Source: Lampris incognitus (lineage: Eukaryota > Chordata > Actinopteri > Lampriformes > Lampridae). Taken from it: DNA of 64,000 nt. Position numbers and translations under genes: made by a program. The DNA lies in contig NC_079219.1 in the NCBI RefSeq assembly GCF_029633865.1, positions 53,951,898 through 54,015,897 on the forward strand, read 5' to 3'. This document shows, piece by piece, positions 52,511 to 63,850 of this stretch. Each line of letters starts with the position of its first letter. Position 1 is the stretch's first letter. The notes under the pieces are model-generated. The model made no database searches and was not told the DNA's origin. It saw only the letters and a program-made list of their open reading frames with translations.

Positions 52511-52617
52511 ATAGATAGATGTCATACATCGATCACCAAGACCTGCCTAATAATTGTGTAAGTCCCCCTTGTTGCCACCAAAACAACTCTGACCAGTCGT
52601 GGGAGATGTTTGCAGCA

Positions 52618-53405
52618 GGTCACAGGAAGTTGAATCAGTTCATCTGGACACAGCGTTTGAGAGAAACGTTTCATCACTCATCTAAGTGACCTCTTCAGTC
52701 CCAACTGACTGCAGGTACCCCCACCCTTACAAACAATACAGTGGCATAACGATCGCGGGGGGGGGAGGGGATCTGTCGCCATCTTAGAATGCTGTGATTG
52801 CAACTATTCCCAAATCCTCTGTGAACAGTACACATGGCCATTGTAACTAGTTAATGAAAGCCACTTTATTTTTTCATATTCTTACAACAAATTGTGTTGT
52901 TTAAACGAATTTGTCTTCTGCATTTGACCCATACTATTGTATAGGAGCAGCGGACAGCTGCAGCGCCCGGGGCCAACTCCAGTTCTTTGCCTTGCTCAGG
53001 GGCACAGACAGGAGTATTAACACTAACATGCATGTCTTTTTGATGGTGGGAGGAAACCAGAGTACCCGGTGGAAACCCACGCAGACACGGGGAGAACATG
53101 CAAACTCCACACGCAAAGGACCTGGGACAGCATGGAGTTCGAACCCAGGACCTTCTAGCTGTGAGGCAACAGTGCTGACCACTGGGCCACTGTGCTGCCC
53201 CAAATATGCAAATTCCTCATGGCAATTTGCATATGAAAGTGGTTGTTTTCGGTCTTTATGCCACTATTGTTTACAAGGGTGGGGGTACCTGCAAGAGGTC
53301 ACTTAGTTGAGTGATGAAGCATTTCTCTCAAATGTTGTGTCGGGATAAACTGATTTATCGTCATGTAATTTCCTTACCTGGACTACTGAGCATGCATAAA
53401 GGCAT
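52618..53405 (-). mobile_element. Penelope-like copy inside Tc1
   Basis: The minus-oriented end 52625-52745 ('aatcagttcatctggacaca', 'cgtttcatcactcatctaag') and the plus-oriented end 53215-53405 ('ggtcacttagttgagtgatg', 'cttacctggactactgagca') enclose a short body (52770-52857). A SINE sits in the middle. The coding part is lost. Confidence 0.65.
52858..53201 (-). mobile_element. tRNA-derived SINE inside Penelope copy
   Basis: The head at 53201 reads GGGGCAGCACAGTGGCCCAG on the minus strand, with a B-box GGTTCGAACTCC near 53128-53139. The body matches 63491-63850. The tail ends 'aaaaaataaagtggcttt' near 52858. It is complete, of the same family as 1-192. Confidence 0.8.
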
Positions 53406-53863
53406 TAGCAGCAGATTGTTCAAGAACTGTAAGATGTGAGGTAGAGCTGCCCTGGATCGGACTTGTCGGTCCAGTACATCCCACAGATGCTCAATGGGAT
53501 TGAGATCTGGGGAATTTGGAGGCCAAGACAACATCTTGAAGTCTTTATGTTCCTCAAACCATTCCTGAACTATTTTTGCAGTGTGGCAGGGCACATTATC
53601 CTGCTGAAAGAGGCCACTGCCATCAAGGAATACCGTTGCCATGAAGGGGTGTACTTGGTCTGCAACAATGGAGGTAGGTGGTACGTGTCAAAGTAGCAAT
53701 CAAATGAATGCCAGGACCCAAGGTTTCCCAGCAGAATGTTGTCCAGAGTATCACTGTGCCAGCCCGCCTTCCCATAGTGCATTCTGGTGCCATCTCTAAA
53801 TGACACACACACAGCCGGCTGTCCACATGATGTAAAAGAATGTGATTCATTAGACCAGGCCAC
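53406..53863 (-). pseudogene. Tc1-like transposase C-terminal remnant
   Basis: The minus strand reads MAWSNESHSFTSCGQPAVCV, then a frame with GLFQQDNVPCHTAKIVQEWF (second catalytic Asp in QQDN) and WPPNSPDLNPIEHLWDVLDR (third catalytic residue, Glu in PIEHLW). These are hallmarks of the Tc1/mariner DDE transposase. The N-terminal DNA-binding part and first Asp are missing because of the upstream break and frame changes. It cannot be active. Confidence 0.8.
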
Positions 53864-53951
53864 CTTCTTATGTTATTCAAACTAATCTGTTTTTTTTTTT
53901 CACAGTTAACTGGGATACAAAAAATTCGCTCATCTAATAAAACACTTTTGG

Positions 53952-54230
53952 GTGATTCTTCAGTTTGGGGCACTTTTGGCTTTTGAAATTTTGAAAAAAC
54001 ATTTTTTTCTAAATGTGTATACACCCTATGAATGCCAGCAGAATGAGGATGAGTATTTAAATAGGCTTGCACTCATCAATTCCTTGATTGAAGATAATAC
54101 TTCTTCCAGTGTGTATGTCATTGGGGATTTGAATGCTGACATCTCGGACAGGAATTCGTTATTTGCTAATCACATCGTTCAGTTCTGTCAAGATAATCTT
54201 TTATTGTCAAGCAAAGTCGTACATACATGA
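53952..54230 (+). pseudogene. LINE APE endonuclease fragment
   Basis: FLNVYTPYECQQNEDEYLNR and SSVYVIGDLNADISDRNSLF (54109-54170) carry the VYxP and GDxN blocks of APE-type LINE endonucleases. Further pieces follow to 54480 in other frames. The N-terminal catalytic blocks are absent, so the copy is 5' truncated near 53930. Confidence 0.7.
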
Positions 54231-54671
54231 GTAGGCCTGGCACACTACGTCATGGCTGCACCACTGTATTTGCACTGCTGATGCACATGCCTCGTTGGGA
54301 AGTATGGGTATTTTGCATGGGGCAGCATCGACTGATCACATACCTCTTGCTATGGCTATAAATGTTGAACAGCCTGTGCTGTCTAGTAATGGAGATAGTG
54401 ATAATGCAGAAAGGTTGGACTGGTCAAGTCTTATAATACAAAGGAGGACATATTAGCCTATCATGCCTGTACAGATGAAACGTTAGGTAATATACATCTG
54501 CTTAGAAATGCAGTTATGTGCAGAGACATTAATTGTAAGGATATGAGGCATAGGAGAGGTCTCTGCTGCATGTATGATGATATTGTTGGTGCTCTGTGTG
54601 AAGGTAGTAAGCCCTACTATAAGTATAAAAATAAGACACATAACGTCAGGACTGGTTGGAACAAGTATGTA

Positions 54672-56297
54672 CAGTGCATCCAGAAAGTATTCACACCCCT
54701 TCACTTTCCCCACAGGTTGTTATGGTACAGCCTTATTCCAAAATGGACTAAATTCCTTTTTTTCTTATCAATCTACACACAATACCCCATAATGACAAAG
54801 TGAAAAAGGTTTTGTAGACATTTTTGCAAATTTATTAAAAATAAAAAACTGAAATATTGCATGTACATAAGTATTCACACCCTTTGCTATGACACTCAAA
54901 ATTGAGCTCAGGTTCATCCTGTTTCCACTGATCATCCTTGAGATGTTTCTACATCTTAATTGGAGTCCACCTGTAGTAAATTCAATTGATTGGACACGAT
55001 TTGGAAAGGCACACTCCTGTCTATATAAGGTCCCACTGTGGACAGTGCATGTCAGAGCAGAAACCAAGTCATGAAGTCAAAGGAATTGTCTGTGGACCTC
55101 CGAGACAGGATTGTATCGAGGCACAGATCTGGGGAAGGGTACAAAAAAATGTCTACAGCTTTGAAGGTCCTGAAGAGCACAGTGGTCTCCATCATTCGTA
55201 AATGGAAGAAGTTTGGATCCACCAGGACTCTTCCTAGAGCTGGCCGCCCAGCCAAACTGAGCAATCGGGGGAGAAGGGCCTTGGTCAGGGAGGTGACCAA
55301 GAACCCAATGGTCACTCTGACAGAGCTCCAGCATTCCTCTGTGGAGATGGGAGAACCTTCCAGAAGGACAACCATCTCTACAGCACTCCACCAATCAGGC
55401 CTTTGTGGTAGAGTGGCCAGACGGAAGCCTCTGCTCAGTAAAAGGCACATTACAGCCCGCTTGGAGTTTGCCAGAAAGCACCTAAAGGACTCTCAGACCA
55501 TGAGAAACAAGATTCTCTGGTCTGATGAAACCAAGATTGAACTCTGGCCTGAATGCCAAAAGTCACGTCTGGAGGAAACCAGGCACCTCTCATCACCTTG
55601 CTAATGCCATCCCTACAGTGAAGCATGGTGGTGGCAGCATCATGCTGTGGGGATGTTTTTCAGCAGTAGGAACTGAGAGACTAGTCGGGATCGAGGGAAA
55701 GATGAATGGAGCAAAGTACAGAGAGATCCTTGATGAAAACCTGCTCCAGAGCGCTCAGGACCTCAGACTGGGGCGAAGGCTTACCTTTCAACACGACAAC
55801 GACCCTAAGCACACAGCCAAGACAATGAAGGAGTGGCTTTTGGACAAGTCTGTGAATGTCCTTGAGTGGCCCAGCCAGAGCCCAGACTTGAACCCTTGAA
55901 CATCTCTGGAAAGACCTGAAAATAGCTGTGCAGCGACGCTCCCCATCTAACCTTACAGAGCTCGAGAGGATCTGCAGAGAAGAATGGGAGAAATACCCCA
56001 AATATAGGTGTGCCAAACTTGTAGCTTCATACCCAAGAAGACTTGAGGCTGTAATCGCTGCCAAGGGTGCCTCAACCAAGTACTGAGTGAGTAAAGGGTG
56101 TGAATACTTATGTACATGCAATATTTTAGTTTTTTATTTTTAATAAATTTGCAAACATTTCTACAAAACCTTTTTTCGCTTTGTCATTATGGGGTATTCT
56201 ATGTAGATTGATGAGAAAAAAAAGTAATTTAATCCATTTTGTAACATAATAAAATGTGGGGAAAGTGAAGGGGTGTGAATACTTTCCGGATGCACTG
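54672..56297 (+). mobile_element. Tc1-like transposon, full length with TA duplication
   Basis: The left end CAGTGCATCCAGAAAGTATT and its inverted right end AATACTTTCCGGATGCACTG bound a 1626-bp element. The flanking TA occurs at 54670-54671 and 56298-56299. The inverted repeats are long: the outer about 45 bases match, and an inner 'ttaaaaataaaaaactgaaa' is matched near 56120-56145. One frameshifted transposase lies inside. It is inserted in the LINE at 53930-58190. The ends look fairly young. Confidence 0.9.
55071..55970 (+). pseudogene. Tc1 transposase, frameshifted
   Basis: The frame from the ATG near 55071 reads MKSKELSVDLRDRIVSRHRS (first helix-turn-helix) and KKMSTALKVLKSTVVSIIRK, with a basic GRPAKLSNRGRRALVRE linker containing the GRP box. 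The catalytic domain begins [11 protein letters not shown] (first Asp, about 55513-55545). A frameshift near 55548-55560 moves the rest to another frame: [40 protein letters not shown] (second Asp) and [11 protein letters not shown] stop at 55897-55899 precedes the region where the third acidic residue is expected. It is non-functional as it stands; trans-activation by other copies is possible. Confidence 0.85.
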
Positions 56298-56299
56298 TA

Positions 56300-58070
56300 G
56301 CTGGGTATCACGATGAAGCCCGTGAAGCCTTTAAATCATGGGCTATGGCAGGCAGACCCAGACAAGGGTCTGAGCTTGAACACAAGAAGCTCACTAATGC
56401 AAGATAGAAGTACGCCATTCACTTCATCTGTAAAAATGAGCAAGCCATGAGGGCAGATTCCATGGCTAAGAAGCTGCTAGGAAATGATCCTGCAAATTTT
56501 TGGAAAGACGTGAGAGCTCTCAAAAACTATAAAACATCTCTACTATGCACTGTTGATGGTATCTCCGGTACAGACAACATTGCTGAGTTATGGCGACAGC
56601 ATTATAGCACCTTATTCAATCGTGTGCAAAGTGATCTGTATAAGGTGGGCAATATTGAGAGTGATGATTCAATGGTGATCATGTCGCACGAGGTGTACCA
56701 AGCTATACACAAGCTGTCTGTTGACAAGGCAAGTGGCTTAGATCATATTACTGCTGAACACCTTAAATATGCCAGTCCGAGGTTAGCTCCTCTCCTTGCT
56801 ACTTGTTTTACTGGCTTTATGGTCCATGGCTTGTTACCAGACTCAATGTTGTCTGTACTGTTAGTGCCAGTCATTAAGGACAAAGCTGGTAAAGTATGCA
56901 GCCTAGATAACTACAGGCCTATATCTCTAGCCAGCATACTGTCAAAAGTCATAGAAAGAATCCTGCTGGATAGAGTGCATGAGTTTATCAACTCTCCACA
57001 GATAACCAGTTTGGTTTTAAAGCTAAACATGGCACTAACTTATGTATATATGCCTTAAAGGAAATAGTAAACAAATTTAGAGGCCAAAACTCATCAGTTC
57101 TTACGTGTTTTATTGATGCTTCTAAAGCTTTTCATCATGTTAATCACAGAATGTTGATTGTTAAATTGAGTCAAAGAGGGGTGCCTGAATACATTGTGAG
57201 AATTCTGGTTTATTGGTATGCCCACCAGACTATGCAAGTGAAATGGGGTAATAGCGTTTCAGCCCTATTTGGGTTTAGCGATGGTGTCAGACAAGGGGGA
57301 ATTCTGTCTCCAGTTCTCTACAATTTATATATTGATGATTTGTTCAAGCAGCTGAAAGCCTGTAACACTGGGTACATGATGGGTAATACCATATTATGTA
57401 TGCAGATGACCTTGTCATTATTAGTCCCTGTAGCGCTGGTCTCCAGCTCCTTGATATATGTTCTGTTTATGGTGTGGAGCATGATATCAAATACAATGCT
57501 AGTAAGAGTGTTGTCATGATCTGCAGAACCAAAGAGGTCAATCATCTAAAATTTCCTGATTTTAAATTGTCTGATAATAATCTTGGGGTATGTAATAAGG
57601 TGAAATATCTTGGGCACTATATTACTGAACAAATGACAGATGATATTTATAGGCAATGCCGCATGATGTATGTGCACAAACGAACACTCTGTCACACAAG
57701 GTTGGTATGTGTTCAGTTAGTGTGACGATGTCTCTGTTCAGAGCACATTGTACAACTCTCTATACTGCCCCCTGTGGTCAAACTATAAAAAAGCAAGCTT
57801 ACAGAGGCTTCAAGCAGCTTATAATGATGCTGTGAGAATGCTGCTAAAAAGGCCTAGATGGTGTAGTGTAAGTGAGCTGTTTGTGGCTGCAGGAGTCGGT
57901 ACCTTTCAGGCTCTTCTAAGACATCTCATTTATAAACTTATTTGCCAGCTCAATGACTCTGATAATGTAATCATCAACAGTTTAACTAATATAAGATTCA
58001 GTGCCACACACTACCAGTCCCGGCAGTGGGGCCACTGGTATAGCCGCCGCCTTATAAGACACTGACTTGT
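56300..58070 (+). pseudogene. LINE reverse transcriptase remnant
   Basis: MRADSMAKKLLGNDPANFWK starts the linker. KLSVDKASGLDHITAEHLKY (56713-56772), LVPVIKDKAGKVCSLDNYRP and ISLASILSKVIERILLDRVH (56860-56985) follow. After a frameshift near 57000-57050 come VLTCFIDASKAFHHVNHRML (A box), GVRQGGILSPVLYNLYIDDL (B box, 57282-57345), MYADDLVIISPCSAGLQLLD (C box, ADD intact, 57396-57455) and VCNKVKYLGHYITEQMTDDI. The C-terminus has SLQRLQAAYNDAVRMLLKRP to 57860. Three frame changes are visible, so the copy is dead but recent enough to read throughout. Confidence 0.8.
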
Positions 58071-58190
58071 TCCATTTAAGTTATTTTATTGTGTTTACTC
58101 TTTGTATTGTCTGGGGTTTGTCCTTTGCCTATTTGTCTTTGTCTGTTATGGACCCCGAGTCTGCAATAAAGTTTTGAACTGAACTGAAAA

Positions 58191-59592
58191 TTTCTTTAAA
58201 ATCAGTTTTTTTTCTTTTTCAAAAGCTCTATTAAACGGTCTGGAACAAATATCTTAGCACAGCTTTGACCGTCCTACAAAATAAGTTTGATATTATGATG
58301 CTTTTTTTCCCCCAAAAATTGTAGCAGCAAAATGTGATGTAATGACATGTGATGGTAATGACTTGCTAACCTAACTTGATAGCTAGCATACGATGTACAA
58401 TAAATATACGCCAATAAAGAGAAATGTCTTATTTCTGTACTAAAATACTCAGTAGCTTGTTTGGTGATGACGCCTAATAAACATACTCTCAGATCGGGGC
58501 ATATAAATCTAAAAATTACTCACATTTGTGGACCTGAAAAAGTCACGCTTCTGCCATGACTGGTCACGCACCTCTGGCACTTCTCATTTCCATGGCAACC
58601 ACGTTGTTGTTTGAAAAAACGTCACTGCTCTCTAAAACGTTCGGCGTGATGGTGATGACGTATGTGAAGGACAATGATATTTAACTATAAAAAAATGTGC
58701 AGATTGCACATACATAAGCCACATGAATTTGAAATGCACATAAGCCACATGAATTTGAAATATGTCTTTTTAAATTATTATGAGAAAATACAAAGTAAAG
58801 CTTTAATGAATTGAACAGTTTTATTGCTTTATTGTAGAGGGGAAGTTAAAAAGTCTGGCTTGGAGACAAGCCCAAAACAGTGAAATTCGGGCACATTTTG
58901 ATTTTCAACTTACTGAAAAAGTATTAAAATGTCATCATTTAGATACAAATCTTTTTTTTTCATAGCTAACAACCTAACTCTTAACAAATACAATAATTGT
59001 TAAAAAAAATCATGAAAATCTACCCTGGGGACAGAAAAACTCCCTCAACTGAAGGATCACCTTGTTACAGGGATCCCACAAAGTTGACGTTTCTCCCATT
59101 AAACTGTTTCCGGGTGAATCTATTGAACTTTCTGGGATTTCTACACGTGGGTTCCTGAGCACCAACACATGTTGTTACAAGGACATGGTCGCGACTATCT
59201 GGGAGAGGTACCGCTCAGTACATTTGGTCGGGGGGTTCGTCTGCACCAACCAACCCACATCGTCCCGCGATGCTGGCAGATACAAAGCCCCTTGATTGGG
59301 ACAAATGGCTACAAAATCAGATCAGTGTACAACCTTCCGTGTGGTGGCTGCAGCTAATTGTTGTATATTCCAATAACTCGGGAGTTGCTGCAACACTGCG
59401 ACCCCCGACAGCAGCACACGCGGTTTGGATAAGGGATGGGTGGGTGTTTACGCTACAGATATAGCCCCGCCCCTTTATGTTAAAAAGCTACAAATTAATG
59501 TCAGATTCAGGAAGTGTGCGGCATCTTCCGGACCAACCAGCGCCGAGAGGGGGCGGGGGGTTGTGGAAACACGTGAAGGTGATGCTGTACGG
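58191..59592. other. No gene recognised
   Basis: AT-rich to about 59040. A short direct repeat 'cacataagccacatgaatttgaaat' occurs twice at 58708-58760. From 59040 the composition becomes more balanced and CpGs appear, with 'agccccgcccctt' (GC box) near 59463. No coding exon can be defended. Confidence 0.35.
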
Positions 59593-60172
59593 CAGTGGTT
59601 CTCAACCTTTTTGGGGTCCTGGACCCCTGCGTAATTTCTTTGATCTACCCTGAGGACCCCTCCACCTGATCTTGGGGGAGGGGGGTTGCAATTTGATAGA
59701 AACAGTAGAAACTGCATTTTAAATTGCATTATAGCATTTATTCACTCTTTGGGGCAAAAATAAGAGCTTTCAGTTGCAACTTAGATATAGTTAACAAAAC
59801 AGAATTCTTATGCAGTAACTTTCAGATAGATGTAACAAAACTGAATATATATTCAGTAACTTTCAGATATATGTAACAACAGATTTTTTATGCAGTAACT
59901 TTTAACAATGCAAACGGGAGCGAGATCTCTTATTGAAATACAATAAATTACACTTGTGAAACAGATGTAATTAGAGAAAAAAGTCCCGTTACCCTTTATA
60001 GTTTAGGTAGATAAAGGTCTCAGTCACGTTTGAGTAAAACAATCCTATTTCTATAAATGTCATAGGATCTTTTTTTTTAAAGATATTTTTTATTTTCACG
60101 GACCCCTTGCAATTACACCACGGACCACTAGGGGTCCGCGGACCCCCCCCCCCCCCTGGTTGAGAAACACTG
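59593..60172. mobile_element. hAT-type MITE, copy 2
   Basis: Ends CAGTGGTTCTCAACC and GGTTGAGAAACACTG are flanked by a perfect 8-bp duplication CTGTACGG (59585-59592, 60173-60180). The length is 580 bp, the difference from copy 1 (36429) being mainly C- and T-run length. The two copies differ at few positions along the body, so the family was active fairly recently. Confidence 0.9.
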
Positions 60173-60180
60173 CTGTACGG

Positions 60181-61038
60181 GTTAACCCGTCTTCCACATC
60201 ATCTGACCAACAAATAAAGGTAACTTTAAAGTTCCACCAAGTATTGGCGCACCCGGAGAAGTATACCCCCCCCCCCATCCCGGGCGAGCTTGGTAACGAG
60301 CGGAAAGCGCTCAAAAAAAAAGAAAACACAAAACGCTATGCGACGCTTAGGAGCAGGTGTCCGGGAGTAGCGTTAAAAGCGTGTTTTTGGAAATGGGATA
60401 GAAATGTGCAGAACCTCGCCCCCCCCCTGCGCGCCCCCCCCCCGCACGCGCGGTCTTCTGACGCGGCTCTCCGTTACCCCACGTTGACGCGCAACCCCTT
60501 CCATTTGCCGGCGTCAGGTTAGCATACGCGGCTTGTACACCGGCCGGCGGGCGACTTGCTAACCAAAACCACCCGCGGAGGCTCGTTTAGTTAGCTCACC
60601 CACCTGCGTTGCGCACCGTCTCCCGCCGACGTCCGCCGCTGAGCAACTCTGAGTTGTTTTCGTTGTTGTGGTTGTTTTTTTCCCCGCATAGCAACTCCAT
60701 GGATGGACAACGTTAGCTTGGCAACAAGTTCTTCCACAGTTTTCCAGCAGTTTTCCTTCGCTAGCCACCCTGCGCCGCTTTGAGCTACGGTGATGAGCGC
60801 TTTCTTTCTTTCTTTCGTTCTTTCTTTCTTTTTTTGTTTTGTTCCGTATCTAAAGTTCCGTCACGGAATAAAAAAAAAAACCCTTTGGGTTTTTGAGTCG
60901 AAAAGCCAGCAAAGGGGAACCCCTTTCGGGATAAAGCCCCTAGCAACCGTTACTTGCTGCTGTTTGTCGCCGTTTCGCAGGTTTGATGACCGGGCGGAGC
61001 ACCACGCGTTAAGTCATCAGCCGGCCGTCAACTTCACA
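60181..61038 (+). promoter_or_regulatory. CpG-rich candidate promoter and 5' UTR
   Basis: C/G-runs and frequent CpG ('tacgcggcttgtacaccggc', 'cgtctcccgccgacgtccgc') fill this stretch. It leads into an ATG with a good donor downstream. The long plus frame 60790-61440 that spans it is a by-product of composition. Confidence 0.4.
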
Positions 61039-61123
61039 ATGGAGGCGTCGAGGAGACGAGTCCTCCAGAAACATCTAGAACCGGCCAGACCCCTGCGGCG
61101 CTGCAACAACGTTGACCCCCCCG
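61039..61123 (+). CDS. Candidate first coding exon, gene unknown
   Basis: The ATG at 61039 stands in a fair context (cacaATGG). Its 28 codons begin MEASRRRVLQKHLEPARPLR and end with NNVDPP. A near-perfect donor, CCCCCG|GTAAGC, follows at 61123/61124, leaving phase 1. The CpG-rich surroundings fit a promoter-proximal exon. The peptide is basic and Arg/Leu-rich. I do not recognise its family, and no second exon was found before the LINE at 61480. The following open frame (to 61440) would be intron read-through. Confidence 0.4.
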
Positions 61124-61479
61124 GTAAGCGGTTCGGCGCAGGCTTGTTTTATTTAAATGAGCGCGTGCTCGAGGTTATGATCTCGGATGACTCTTGGGAT
61201 TTGAATTGTAACTCGTTGTCCGCGAAGCGTCGAGCTTTTATCGACTCATCTGGTATCAGAGTGGTGATCCTTTTTATTTTTTTATTTTTAAACTGCACCT
61301 CGAACGAAATTACACCGCCCCCCGTGTCCCGGCACCCCCTGCAGTTGTTAACCCGTGAAGTGCGCCAGGCCAGGGACCTCCGTCAAGTTGCCCCCCCCCC
61401 ATCTGACCACACCATGAATACAAGTATCGTCATTCAGTAGCGCAGGATTTGTGCCGCAAAAACTGCTCAATTCAGAACT

Positions 61480-62130
61480 TTACTGCAGACTCGGGGCCCG
61501 TAAAGACAACTAGGTAAAAGGCAAACCCCAGACAGCACACAGAGTAAACACAATAAAAGAACATAAAAGCAACAAATCAGTGTGTTATAAGAAGGCAGCT
61601 ATACCAGGGATTGGTGGTGTGTGGCACTGAATCTTATATTAGTTAAAACCGTGATGATTACATTATCAGAGTCATTGGGCCGGCAAATAAATGTATACAT
61701 GAGATGTCTTAGAAGAGCCTGAAAGGTGCTGACTCCTGCAGCCACCAACATCTCACTTGCGCCACACCATCTAGGTCTTTTCAGCAGTATTCTCACAGCA
61801 TCATTATAAGCTACTCGAAGCCTCTGTAAGCTTGCTTTTTCGTAGTTTGACCACATGTGTGCAGTATAGAGTTTTGTACAATATGCTCTGAACAGTCATC
61901 TTCACACTAACTGAACACATACCAACCTTGCGTGACAGGGTGTTTGCTTGTGCACATACATCATGCGGCATTGCCTATAAATATCATCATCATCTGTCGT
62001 TTGTTCAGTAATATAGTGCCCAAGATATTTCACCTTATTACATACCCCAAGATTATTGTCAGACAATTTCAAATTAGGAAATTTTAGATGATTGACCCCT
62101 TTGGTTCTGCAGGTCATGACATATTGTTTG
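61480..62130 (-). mobile_element. LINE 3' fragment, same family as 53930
   Basis: The minus strand carries VNHLKFPNLKLSDNNLGVCN, KVKYLGHYITEQTTDDDDIY, then LQRLRVAYNDAVRILLKRPR and MLVAAGVSTFQALLRHLMYT. It ends with the 'gggccccgagtctgcagtaaagtt'-type tail at 61480-61500. It is 5' truncated at about 62125, with one or two frame breaks only. Comparison with 57530-58190 shows high identity by eye, so it is a relatively recent copy. Confidence 0.8.
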
Positions 62131-62449
62131 TGCTGTAATATTTTTTGAAATATTAAGCATTATGTTTTATAGGCTGTGACATCACCCTGCACCCCATTAT
62201 CGTTCAAAACGGGGTCTCGTTTGTTTGTGACCGTTTGTGCAGTTAGAAGAAATATGACCTAATTCACTCAAATTATGAGAAAACAGCAATTTTACACTCG
62301 AAGTTAAAGAAACACTGTTGCATTAGAAGATCGATAGATGCAAAAATGATTACAATGAATAAATAAACACTCAGCCTAGCATGAAATTACTTAGGAAATG
62401 AATAGGGGTCATTTTTATCCCCACCAAGATTGCCAGACTAGATGGTCAA
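62131..62449. other. No gene recognised
   Basis: AT-rich sequence without repeat or coding signal. Confidence 0.35.
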
Positions 62450-62735
62450 CTTTTGTGAAATCCTGAATAAGGAGCATACAGATAGCACAAAAACGATGTG
62501 ATAGAGCAAATCTGAGCTCAGATTTGGATTCAGCAGCCCAAAATTAGCCAAAAAAGGTTTCCAAAGTACATACAAGAAAAAAAAAATTGTAGACCAGTGT
62601 AATGATTTTTCATAGTTCAAAAACCTGATGTGATAGGCAAAAACTAATGCCAGATTTGGATTCAGCACCCAAAAGTTAGCTAGAATCCGTTGAAAAAACC
62701 CATGCAAGAAAAATTGTGTTGACCAGTGTTATTAG
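62450..62735. repeat. Two diverged tandem units of about 130 bp
   Basis: Unit 1 (62497-62612) and unit 2 (62630-62732) share 'gatgtgatag', 'cagatttggattcagca', 'cccaaaa.ttagc', 'caagaaaaa' and 'gaccagtgt.at'. The minus-strand frame across them is a product of the repetition. Confidence 0.6.
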
Positions 62736-63490
62736 ATAATCATTTGAAATGGTTTATTGTTTTTTCAAGTCATGTTTGTTTGAAGAGATAACAGCAAATA
62801 TAAAATTTCCTCAGGGAAACGGAAAACGGAGGGTTAGTGATGTGGTAACCTCACACCAACAGCAGTAAAAAGTAAAAATGTAGAAAAATGGCTGCAAAAT
62901 CATCCCCCAACAAACGGCTTCAAAAGAATTATGCAATGTCCTTTTTTCAGGGCCATTCAGTGTGTTCATCAGGAATAGAGTGTAGCCTGTTTGTTCAAAA
63001 CTATTTACAAAAGTTTGCTGCTGTGTAAGTCAGATTATGATGAGGGCTTTTAACCTTCCTTTGAGAAAAGCACAGCGTGGGGTTTTATTTTTGTTTCTTC
63101 AGAGGCTGTTGTGACCTGACAAGAAAGGTCATCATATTTCTCCCAGATCAAGGAGGATATTCAGTAGGCCACGTAGTGACCAAGGGCGTCCCTCGATGGC
63201 CCTGATATGATTGCAACAGTTTCTCGTAGTGTGAATGAGTCATTGTTTAGTTTCAAGTTGACTGGAAATTCAGGCAGTGGAGTGTCCGCACCTGTTTCTC
63301 TTCACAGTAGTTGTCCAGTAGTGTAGCTGTGTGTGACTGAGCCATGGCAGAGCAATTTCAGTGATGAAGGGTCACGTTTCAAGCTATCTGGGCCCTCATC
63401 AGGTAACTTCAATGGCCTCAAACATGTGGATGGATTGAGTAATAGTCCATCTTCCAGTGCAGCTTGTAGCTGATTCATTCCTCCTGTTTG
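62736..63490. other. No gene recognised
   Basis: Mixed composition. Stretches at 63080-63420 look less AT-rich, but no open frame with splice signals could be assembled. Confidence 0.35.
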
Positions 63491-63850
63491 GGCAGCACGG
63501 TGGCGCAGTGGTTAGCGCTGTCGCCTCACAGCAAGAAAGCCCTGGGTTTGAACCCCGGGGTTGTCCAACCTTTGGGGGTCATCCTCTGTGTGGAGTTTGC
63601 ATGTTCTCCCCGTGTCTGCGGTGGGTTTGCTCCGGTTTCCCCCACTATTAAAAGAAACGTGCATGTTTTGGTTAATACTCCTGTCTGTGCCCCTGAGCAA
63701 GGCAATGGGAAAAGAACTGGAGTTGGTCCCCAGGCGCTGCATGAAGACGGCGGTCCACTGCTCCGAACTACACAGATCACAGTTAAACTGCAGTAAATCA
63801 ATTTCCCCAAGGGGATTAATGAATCATCATAATAATCATTAATAAATCAT
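63491..63850 (+). mobile_element. tRNA-derived SINE, full length
   Basis: GGGCAGCACGGTGGCGCAGT starts the tRNA-like head, with A-box TGGCGCAGTGG and a B-box-like GGTTTGAACCCC at about 63545-63556. The body has 'gtggagtttgcatgttctcc', and the tail 'tgtctgtgcccctgagcaag' runs to 'attaataaatca' near 63850. It is the best example of the family also found at 1-192, 40030 and 52858. Confidence 0.85.

Larger units (their letters stand above)
52511..53880 (-). mobile_element. Tc1-like transposon, split by a Penelope copy
   Basis: The part at about 52535-52617 ('ctaataattgtgtaagtccc', 'gccaccaaaacaactctgac') and the part at 53406-53880 are collinear with one fish Tc1-type element on the minus strand. 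Between them lies a Penelope copy that itself holds a SINE. Terminal inverted repeats could not be identified with confidence. The left end near 52511 is approximate. Confidence 0.65.
53930..58190 (+). mobile_element. APE-type LINE, interrupted by a Tc1 element
   Basis: Endonuclease pieces at about 53955-54669 and RT pieces at 56300-58070 belong to one LINE, split by the Tc1 at 54672-56297. The 3' end reads 'gaccccgagtctgcaataaa' then 'gttttgaactgaactgaa', a short tandem tail near 58190. Clade unassigned. I considered Rex1/CR1-like and I/Nimb-like. Frame breaks are fewer than in the copy at 51040. Confidence 0.7.

Noticed and set aside
60790-61440. 216-residue plus frame as a single protein
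   Set aside because: It spans a T-rich start, a good splice donor at 61123 and C-runs; composition changes abruptly, so only the ATG-donor segment is kept as a candidate exon.
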